This document shows positions 1 through 4,801 of a stretch of 16,920 nt of DNA, one piece after another (the stretch's first letter is position 1; each line of letters opens with the position of its first letter). The translations under genes and the position numbers were made by a program. The notes below the pieces were generated by a model. That model saw only the letters and a program-made list of their open reading frames with translations, searched no databases and was not told the origin of the DNA. Source of the DNA: Allobrachymonas sp. (GTDB taxonomy: Bacteria > Pseudomonadota > Gammaproteobacteria > Burkholderiales > Burkholderiaceae_C); the NCBI GenBank assembly GCA_030538335.1, contig JAUNUE010000018.1:1-16920 (forward strand), written 5' to 3'.

Positions 1-567
1 GTTGGGGTCGCGGCGGTTGAAGTAGCCGCTGAGCAGGCAGCGCCCGCTGTAGGCAATGCACAGCGCGCCGTGAACGAACACCTCCAACTCCATATCGGGG
101 CATTCCTGGCGGATTTTTTCCACCTCATCCAGACTCAATTCACGCGACAGGATGATGCGCGCCACGCCCATCTTCTGCCAGAACTTGACCGCGGCGTAGT
201 TCACCGTATTGGCCTGCACCGACAGGTGGATGGGCATTTCGGGCCACTGCTCGCGCACCATCATGATCAGGCCGGGGTCGGCCATGATGAGGGCATCGGG
301 CTGCATGGCAATCACCGGCTCGATGTCGCGCATATAGGTGCGCACCTTGTCGTTGTGCGGCAGCAGGTTGCTGGTAACGAACAGCTTTTTGCCCCGTGCA
401 TGCGCTTCTTCAATGCCTTGCTGCAACTGCTCCAAACGGAACTCGTTGTTGCGCGCACGCAGGCTGTAGCGCGGCTGGCCCGCGTACACGGCATCAGCGC
501 CGTAGTCGTAAGCGGCGCGCATTTTTTCAAGGCTGCCTGCGGGCAGCAGCAATTCAGGGGCATTCAT
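1..567 (-). CDS. trhP: TrhP/YegQ, U32-family tRNA hydroxylation protein (partial, C-terminus outside window)
   Basis: The reading frame starts at ATG 567-565 and stays open for 189 codons to the window edge, so only about the N-terminal 40% of a roughly 450-residue protein is present. The protein begins MNAPELLLPAG and carries GADAVYAGQPRYSLR, PDALIMADPGLIMMVRE and PIHLSVQAN, very close to E. coli YegQ. The U32 signature EVFVHGALC-x4-GRCLLS ends about 10 residues before the edge. Known for the family: despite the peptidase name, TrhP works in prephenate-dependent 5-hydroxylation of U34 in some tRNAs. The window does not show its partners. No good Shine-Dalgarno lies upstream of the ATG. An ATG at 563 is in another frame and is not the start. 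The gene lies 141 nt downstream of yjeT on the same strand, with hairpins between them, so it may be read separately. Confidence 0.92.
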   Translation of the reverse strand, partial: MNAPELLLPAGSLEKMRAAYDYGADAVYAGQPRYSLRARNNEFRLEQLQQGIEEAHARGKKLFVTSNLLPHNDKVRTYMRDIEPVIAMQPDALIMADPGLIMMVREQWPEMPIHLSVQANTVNYAAVKFWQKMGVARIILSRELSLDEVEKIRQECPDMELEVFVHGALCIAYSGRCLLSGYFNRRDPN

Positions 568-587
568 GAGAGCGTTCAGTCAACGGC

Positions 588-611
588 AAAACCCGCATTG
601 TGCGGTTTTTT
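588..611 (-). terminator. Possible terminator between yjeT and trhP
   Basis: CCGCA-TTG-TGCGG (593-605) forms a 5-bp GC hairpin flanked by AAAA on one side and TTTTTT on the other. Read on the minus strand it is followed by only GTTTTG, a weak U-tract. The better T-run is on the plus strand, where no gene ends. It may end yjeT transcription weakly or act as part of a leader structure for trhP. Confidence 0.3.
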
Positions 612-662
612 GAAAAAGGAGGCGATTGCGAAAGGTTTTGCCTTTGCCCGGTCGCACAATGC
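595..662 (-). repeat. 10-bp inverted repeat in the trhP leader, overlapping the terminator-like hairpin
   Basis: GCATTGTGCG at 595-604 is the exact reverse complement of CGCACAATGC at 653-662. The left arm also makes the short hairpin at 593-605, so the two pairings exclude each other. Between the arms is a third small hairpin, AAAGG-TTTTG-CCTTT (631-645). On the minus strand the order is distal arm, small hairpin, terminator-like hairpin, trhP start. The pairing is seen directly; a regulatory role is inference. Confidence 0.4.
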
Positions 663-708
663 CGCAGCCGCATGCATCAGAATCGCTGAGCGGCTCCGAC
701 TTGCGCTG

Positions 709-900
709 CTACACCTTCAACAACCAGTACAGCGCCAATCCCGAGAGCACGCTGACCGCCCCCACAAGCCGCACACCACCATCCGGCAGTTGCAGCACTT
801 TTTCGAACACCTGGCGCCAGAGTTTGGGAGCCACCAATGGCATCAAGCCTTCAAACATCAGCATGAACGCTGCTGCCAGCCACAAGATCTGCTGGTTCAT
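709..900 (-). CDS. yjeT: YjeT-like DUF2065 small inner-membrane protein
   Basis: This 63-residue protein starts at ATG 900-898. The start shares one base with the TGA of hflC (TGATG), and AAAGG lies 7 nt upstream. A GTG one codon earlier is possible but less likely. It has two hydrophobic segments, roughly residues 4-24 and 43-62, joined by a loop containing PKLWRQVFEKV and LPDGGVRLVG. This is the layout of the DUF2065 family. In E. coli yjeT sits directly after hflC, as here, so position and sequence agree. Its biochemical function is not established. It is the last gene of the hfq-hflXKC operon, and the tight overlap implies translational coupling to hflC. Confidence 0.85.
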   Translation of the reverse strand: MNQQILWLAAAFMLMFEGLMPLVAPKLWRQVFEKVLQLPDGGVRLVGAVSVLSGLALYWLLKV

Positions 901-1832
901 CACTCGGCCTTTTTTACGGGCGGTGGCTCCTGCACCTGGCTGCTGCCGCCCTGGCGCAGGTTCTGGAAGAGGGCATCGTTGGCGGGGTCTATGACCAGCA
1001 CATCGTCCTTGCTGTCAAAGCTTTTGCGGTAGACCGACAGCGAGCGGTAAAAGTTCGCGAACTGCGGGTCTTTGGCATAGTCTTGCGCGTAGATGCGGGA
1101 GGCTTCGGCGTCCGCCTCACCACGGATTTGCTGGGCCTGCTGTCGGGCCTCAAGCAACAGTTGCTGGCGCTTTTCATCCTGTTTTGTTTTTACATCGGCC
1201 AGTTCTGCCGCATTGTCTGCGCGCAGGCGGGTGGCGTCGGCAGACAGCTCCTGCCGCATGCTGCTGAACAGTTTTTCGCCCTCCACCTGGTCGACATCGA
1301 TGCGGTTGATGCGCAGCGCCACTATTTCAATTCCCCAGGGCTTGTCACCGCTTTGGGCAGCGGCCCGCAGTTGCGGCAACAGCTTGTCTTCCAGCGCCTT
1401 GCGCCCATCTGCCACAAGCCATTGGCGCAGCGCCTGTTGCGCGATTTCAGTCTTGAGGGCGGCGCGTACAACGTCGTTGATGCGGTCTTTGCCGGCATCG
1501 GTCTTGTCGCCCACATGCTGCAGATACGCCTGCGGATCAACGACGCGCCATTGCACGTACCAGCTTGCCAGTACCGGCTCTTGCAGGCTGGTGACAACGG
1601 GTTGGCTGCTGTTGTCGCCTGTGCTGGTGACGATGCGTTTTTCCAGAGTGCGCACATCTTCAAGCGGCCACGGCATTTTGATTTGCAGACCCGGCTGCGC
1701 AACGATGCGCTGCACCTGGCCCGACGCTTCGATGAAGGTGTGGTTACGCTCCTCCGCCACAAACAGGCTGGACGCCATCAGCCCCGTGAGCACCAGCAAG
1801 GCCAGCAACAATGCGAACATTCTTTGCATCAT
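900..1832 (-). CDS. hflC: HflC, SPFH-domain subunit of the FtsH-regulating HflKC complex
   Basis: The 310-residue protein is inserted by one N-terminal membrane segment (about residues 5-25) and has a periplasmic SPFH/band-7 domain. HflC pairs with HflK in a large membrane cage around FtsH and modulates its proteolysis. Family features seen are QPGLQIKMPWP, YVQWRV, a coiled coil rich in RQQ and AEL, RGEADAEASRIYAQ, and a KDPQFANFYRSL-x2-Y segment before DVLVIDP. I chose ATG 1832 because GGGAGG lies 7 nt upstream; a TTG at 1850 would put that site inside the gene. The tail is proline-rich (EPPPVKK). The middle of the protein is diverged from typical proteobacterial HflC, so the call rests on fold-level motifs, length and its place after hflK. 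It starts 14 nt after the hflK stop. Confidence 0.88.
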   Translation of the reverse strand: MMQRMFALLLALLVLTGLMASSLFVAEERNHTFIEASGQVQRIVAQPGLQIKMPWPLEDVRTLEKRIVTSTGDNSSQPVVTSLQEPVLASWYVQWRVVDPQAYLQHVGDKTDAGKDRINDVVRAALKTEIAQQALRQWLVADGRKALEDKLLPQLRAAAQSGDKPWGIEIVALRINRIDVDQVEGEKLFSSMRQELSADATRLRADNAAELADVKTKQDEKRQQLLLEARQQAQQIRGEADAEASRIYAQDYAKDPQFANFYRSLSVYRKSFDSKDDVLVIDPANDALFQNLRQGGSSQVQEPPPVKKAE

Positions 1833-1839
1833 CTTTGCG

Positions 1840-1845
1840 CCTCCC
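1840..1845 (-). promoter_or_regulatory. hflC ribosome-binding site
   Basis: GGGAGG on the minus strand lies between the hflK stop codon and ATG 1832, with 7-nt spacing. It decides the hflC start in favour of this ATG over the in-frame TTG 18 nt further upstream. Confidence 0.8.
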
Positions 1846-1846
1846 G

Positions 1847-2962
1847 TCAATTGCGCGAACGCAGCGCGTCAGGATCGCGGCTGCGGGCGTCGCGCACCGT
1901 ACCCTTGTCACCTGCCGCAGCCGATGCCGCTGATGCGGCCGATGCCACAGGCTTGGCTGCCTCACTGCCCGAAGCCGCTTGTTGCGCACCCGAGGCGGGA
2001 ACCTGCGTGCCACTCGCGGCCTGCAGCGGCGGCAACTGGATGGTGTAGCCCGCACGGCCATCGACCACCACCTTACGCGTCTGGCTGAAGACCTGCTGCA
2101 TGGTGTCGTTGTAGAGGCGGTCGCGCGTGGCCTGGGGCGCCTCTTTATAGGCAGGCAGCAAGGCCGCAAAGCGTGCGGATTCCTCTTGCGCCTCGGTCAC
2201 GGTGGCTGCCTTGTACGCTTGCGCCTGGGCGCGCAACGCAGTGGCCTCTTGCTGCACCTGCGCTTCGAGTTGCGTACCTTGTTGCTGCACCTGCTGCATG
2301 GCTTGCTGGTGCTGCTGGCGCACCGTAGCCGCTTCGTTGAAAGCGGGCAACAAAGGATCAGGCGCGCGTACCGCATCCTTGCCCATCTTGATCGTACTCA
2401 CATCAATTCCGGTTTTGGCCGCCTCCAGCCGTCCTTGCAGGCGTTGCTGCACCTGTTCGGCCAGAAGGGTGCCATCAGGCTGCATCAGCGCCGCCAGAGG
2501 CATGCCGCCCACCACTTCGCGCATGCTGGCGGCGCCCGCCAGGCGGATGAGCTGTTCGACATCGGCCCCCTGGGTTTCAAAGTAGGCACGCGGGTCGCGC
2601 AGGCGGTACTGCACCTGCAAACGTACGTCCACGGCACGGCCATCGGCGGTCAACATGGTGGCATTGCCCAGTCCGCTACCCACGGGTGGCGGCACCTCGC
2701 CGATGGTGATGGTGCCGCTTTCGGCAAAGGGCAGCAAGGCATGCTGGTCGATGGGAAATGGCAAGCCCCAATGCACGCCTGCACCGCGGATGCTGTGAAA
2801 GCGCCCCAGACGGGTAACCACAGCCTGCTGGCCCTCTTTCACCACAAACACGCCGCCCATGATCCACGCGGCCAATACCGCCAGCAAAACCATGACAGTG
2901 GTGCGCCCGATGTCGTGACCGGGCTTGCCCTGCCTGTCTTTGCCACCAAACCAGTTAGCCAA
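1847..2962 (-). CDS. hflK: HflK, SPFH-domain subunit of the FtsH-regulating HflKC complex (diverged)
   Basis: The 371-residue protein has a short N-terminus, one membrane segment (about residues 21-41), then an SPFH domain starting VVKEGQQAVVTRLGRF with LPFPID and the VQYRLRDPRAYF strand. HflK and HflC together bind FtsH in the inner membrane. The coiled-coil region is glutamine-rich (RQQHQQAMQQVQQQ) instead of the usual arginine/glutamate-rich form. The later AQAYKA, EESARF and ATRDRLYNDTM segments keep the family pattern. The Gly/Pro-rich N-terminal tail common in HflK is missing. The C-terminus (about residues 305-371) is low-complexity Ala/Ser. The start is TTG 2962-2960: TAA immediately precedes it in frame, and AAGGGAG lies just upstream. 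The gene begins 41 nt after hflX. Confidence 0.87.
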   Translation of the reverse strand: MANWFGGKDRQGKPGHDIGRTTVMVLLAVLAAWIMGGVFVVKEGQQAVVTRLGRFHSIRGAGVHWGLPFPIDQHALLPFAESGTITIGEVPPPVGSGLGNATMLTADGRAVDVRLQVQYRLRDPRAYFETQGADVEQLIRLAGAASMREVVGGMPLAALMQPDGTLLAEQVQQRLQGRLEAAKTGIDVSTIKMGKDAVRAPDPLLPAFNEAATVRQQHQQAMQQVQQQGTQLEAQVQQEATALRAQAQAYKAATVTEAQEESARFAALLPAYKEAPQATRDRLYNDTMQQVFSQTRKVVVDGRAGYTIQLPPLQAASGTQVPASGAQQAASGSEAAKPVASAASAASAAAGDKGTVRDARSRDPDALRSRN

Positions 2963-2975
2963 TTACATCTCCCTT
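2963..2975 (-). promoter_or_regulatory. hflK ribosome-binding site with an ATG-TAA minimal ORF before a TTG start
   Basis: On the minus strand the order is AAGGGAG, ATG, TAA, TTG. The ATG-TAA start-stop pair fills exactly the spacer between the Shine-Dalgarno and the hflK TTG codon, in the same frame. The ATG touches the Shine-Dalgarno, which is too close for normal use, so the TTG with 6-nt spacing is the likely start. The arrangement is seen directly; any regulatory effect is inference. Confidence 0.7.
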
Positions 2976-3003
2976 GTCTGCGCAATCGCACCGCAGCAAA
3001 TGA

Positions 3004-4209
3004 CTATACCAGCGAGTCGGCCTGCCCGGCAGGCGCAGGCGATGATGTTGATGATGCACGTGCGGCTTCGGCAATGGCATCGCGCAGCAGATCCAGCCCG
3101 GCTCCGTCACGGGCACTCAAATACAGGCGCGGCACCTGCTGGCCGTTGATGGCGTAGCTGTCGTGCACCTGCAGGGGCTGGCGTTCGGGCGGCAAGGCGT
3201 CAAGCTTGTTGAACACCAGCATCTGCGGAATCTCTTGCGCGCCGATTTCGCCCAGCACACGCTGCACCTCGCTGATCTGCTCCGGCCAGTGCGGACTGGA
3301 GGCATCGACCACATGCAGCAACAGATCGGCATCCACCGCCTCCTGCAAGGTCGCTTCAAACGCTTCGACCAAGCCGTGCGGCAGGTCGCGGATGAAGCCC
3401 ACCGTGTCTGACAGCGAAACCGCCTGGCTGATTTGTGGCAGGTACAACTGGCGCGTGGTGGTATCGAGCGTGGCAAACAACTGGTCGGCCGCATAGGCGC
3501 GCGCCTTGACCAGCGCATTGAACAAGGTCGATTTGCCCGCGTTGGTATAGCCCACCAGCGACACCGAAAACGTGCCGGTGCGCTGCCGCCTGCGGCGCTG
3601 CGTGGCGCGCTGGCGCTTGACCTTGGCCAGTTGCGCACGGGTGCGCTTGATGGCATCGCCGATCATGCGGCGATCGAGTTCGATCTGCCGCTCGCCAGGA
3701 CCGCCGCGGGTACCAATACCGCCCTGCTGGCGCTCCAGGTGGCTCCAACGGCGCACCAGCCGCGTGCTCAGGTACTGCAAGCGGGCCAGCTCCACCTGCA
3801 GCTTGCCCTCGTGGCTGCGCGCCCGCTGCGCAAAAATCTGCAGGATCAGCATGGTGCGGTCGTTGACCGGGCGGTCGAGAAAACGCTCCAGGTTGCGCTG
3901 CTGCGCCGGACTCAGGCTCTGGTCAAACAGCACCTCGGCCGCGCCATGGGCCTGCGCCAGCTCCTTGATCTCTTCAGCCTTGCCGCTGCCCACAAACAAG
4001 GCCGGGTCAGGCGCCTGGCGTTTGCACGTGATGCGCGCCACCGGCTCCAGCCCGGCTGTTTGTGCCAGCAGGCCGAGTTCTTCGAGCTCGCCGTCAAAGT
4101 GCGGCAAGCCCAAATCCACGCCCACCAGCACGACAGACGCATCATTGGCGACAGGGCTGGAGGACGCAGGTTCCGCGCCCGTGGGCGGTTTTACAGTGGC
4201 AGCGCCCAA
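3004..4209 (-). CDS. hflX: HflX, ribosome-associated GTPase
   Basis: The 401-residue protein has an N-terminal HflX domain (FVGSGKAEEI at about 72-81, FDQSLSPAQQRNLE at 95-108, DRTMLILQIFAQRARSHEGK at 117-136), an arginine-rich linker and a GTPase domain. G1 is GYTNAGKST (220-228), G3 is DTVG (268-271), G4 is NKLD (334-337), and an SAR stands at the G5 position. HflX splits stalled or heat-damaged 70S ribosomes. The usual GPGET-Q motif reads GPGERQ here, with Arg at residue 174. No in-frame ATG exists at the N-terminus. TTG 4209, 2 nt after the hfq stop, is the most likely start, and CTG 4215 is an alternative. Expression probably depends on coupling to hfq. The stop is TAG. Confidence 0.93.
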   Translation of the reverse strand: MGAATVKPPTGAEPASSSPVANDASVVLVGVDLGLPHFDGELEELGLLAQTAGLEPVARITCKRQAPDPALFVGSGKAEEIKELAQAHGAAEVLFDQSLSPAQQRNLERFLDRPVNDRTMLILQIFAQRARSHEGKLQVELARLQYLSTRLVRRWSHLERQQGGIGTRGGPGERQIELDRRMIGDAIKRTRAQLAKVKRQRATQRRRRQRTGTFSVSLVGYTNAGKSTLFNALVKARAYAADQLFATLDTTTRQLYLPQISQAVSLSDTVGFIRDLPHGLVEAFEATLQEAVDADLLLHVVDASSPHWPEQISEVQRVLGEIGAQEIPQMLVFNKLDALPPERQPLQVHDSYAINGQQVPRLYLSARDGAGLDLLRDAIAEAARASSTSSPAPAGQADSLV

Positions 4210-4211
4210 GC

Positions 4212-4475
4212 TCAGGGTTTGGCCGCCTCGGCCGGTTCAGCAGCGCCATCACCTTGCAGCGAAAACTGCACCGGGCGCCCCGGAACGATGGTGGAAATGG
4301 CGTGCTTGTAAACCATTTGGGTAATGGTATTGCGCAGCAGCACCACGTACTGGTCGAACGACTCGATTTGCCCTTGCAGCTTGATGCCGTTGACCAGATA
4401 GATCGACACCGGCACATGCTCGCGCCGCAGGGTATTCAGGAAAGGATCTTGCAGCAATTGGCCTTTGTTGCTCAC
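4212..4475 (-). CDS. hfq: Hfq, RNA chaperone
   Basis: The 87-residue protein matches Hfq throughout. It has the N-terminal QDPFLNTLRREHVPV, the Sm1 strand VNGIKLQGQIESFDQY, and the Sm2 motif YKHAIST. Hfq forms a hexameric ring that binds A- and U-rich RNA and helps small RNAs pair with their mRNAs. The C-terminal tail after residue 73 is short, Gly/Ala/Glu-rich and presumably disordered. The start is GTG 4475-4473, supported by GGAG 6 nt upstream; no ATG gives a conserved N-terminus. The frame stays open far upstream, but that stretch is not Hfq-like and is leader. It is the first gene of the hfq-hflX-hflK-hflC-yjeT operon and lies 2 nt from hflX. Confidence 0.97.
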   Translation of the reverse strand: MSNKGQLLQDPFLNTLRREHVPVSIYLVNGIKLQGQIESFDQYVVLLRNTITQMVYKHAISTIVPGRPVQFSLQGDGAAEPAEAAKP

Positions 4476-4480
4476 GATAT

Positions 4481-4486
4481 TCTCCG
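4481..4486 (-). promoter_or_regulatory. hfq ribosome-binding site for a GTG start
   Basis: CGGAGA on the minus strand, with core GGAG ending 6 nt before GTG 4475. It fixes the hfq start and excludes the long upstream extension of the same reading frame. Confidence 0.75.
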
Positions 4487-4557
4487 TGTTGAAAAAGCTG
4501 TTCTGCGCGCAGATGGCCGCGGCAGACGCAGGCTCTTGTTGTGAAAGGATTAACACC

Positions 4558-4588
4558 TTAACACAGATGCCGTGATGGCATGCAACAA
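4558..4588 (-). promoter_or_regulatory. Candidate promoter for the hfq operon
   Basis: On the minus strand TGTTAA (4563-4558) is a possible -10. TTGCAT (4585-4580) lies 16 nt upstream as a possible -35; an overlapping TTGTTG lies at 19 nt. GTGTTAA occurs twice in tandem here (GTGTTAAGGTGTTAA), so the exact -10 is uncertain. The leader to GTG 4475 would be roughly 75 nt. Confidence 0.3.
4567..4581. promoter_or_regulatory. Inverted repeat in the hfq promoter spacer, possible operator
   Basis: ATGCC-gtgat-GGCAT is a perfect 5-bp dyad with a 5-nt centre. It lies between the candidate -35 and -10 of hfq, a usual place for a repressor site. The dyad is seen; the binding protein and role are unknown. 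Confidence 0.3.
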
Positions 4589-4770
4589 CAGGTATTTTTG
4601 ACGCCCCATGAAGAAGGAAGCATTTGCCCCAACAAGGCCGCCGATTTTGTACCAGCCTGAACCAGAACCAGGCCCAAAAGTACAAAGAATAAAAACCCAA
4701 GAGTAAAAGAGAAGTTGCAAGCGTTGCCTTGTTCATGCCACATAATGCACAAAACCATCCTTTGTTACAG

Positions 4771-4784
4771 GGCGCTTGTGCGCC
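4771..4784 (+). other. GC hairpin in the macroglobulin mRNA leader
   Basis: GGCGC-TTGT-GCGCC is a perfect 5-bp stem with a 4-nt loop. It ends 6 nt before the GGGAG ribosome-binding site at 4791-4795. It could affect translation initiation; this is inferred from position only. Confidence 0.4.
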
Positions 4785-4790
4785 TGCCCC

Positions 4791-4795
4791 GGGAG
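4791..4795 (+). promoter_or_regulatory. Ribosome-binding site of the macroglobulin gene
   Basis: GGGAG lies 6 nt before ATG 4802. It sets the start there rather than at the in-frame TTG at 4715, which would add 29 residues without family character. Confidence 0.75.
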
Positions 4796-4801
4796 CCTGC
4801 C

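Larger units (their letters stand above)
4476..4801. other. 326-bp divergent intergenic region between hfq and the macroglobulin gene
   Basis: No convincing gene lies here. The minus-strand frames give T-rich, hydrophobic peptides with no recognisable pattern. The stretch should hold promoters for both the hfq operon and the macroglobulin gene. For hfq I see one candidate (4558-4588). For the plus strand no -35/-10 pair is good: TTGCAA at 4715 is 20 nt from CATAAT, and TTGACG near 4608 has no -10 partner. The centre (about 4590-4740) is purine-rich on the plus strand. Confidence 0.7.

Noticed and set aside
4558..4758. 66-codon minus-strand hydrophobic ORF in the divergent region
   Set aside because: The hydrophobicity comes from a T-rich stretch. 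There is no ribosome-binding site or family pattern, and it overlaps the likely hfq promoter.
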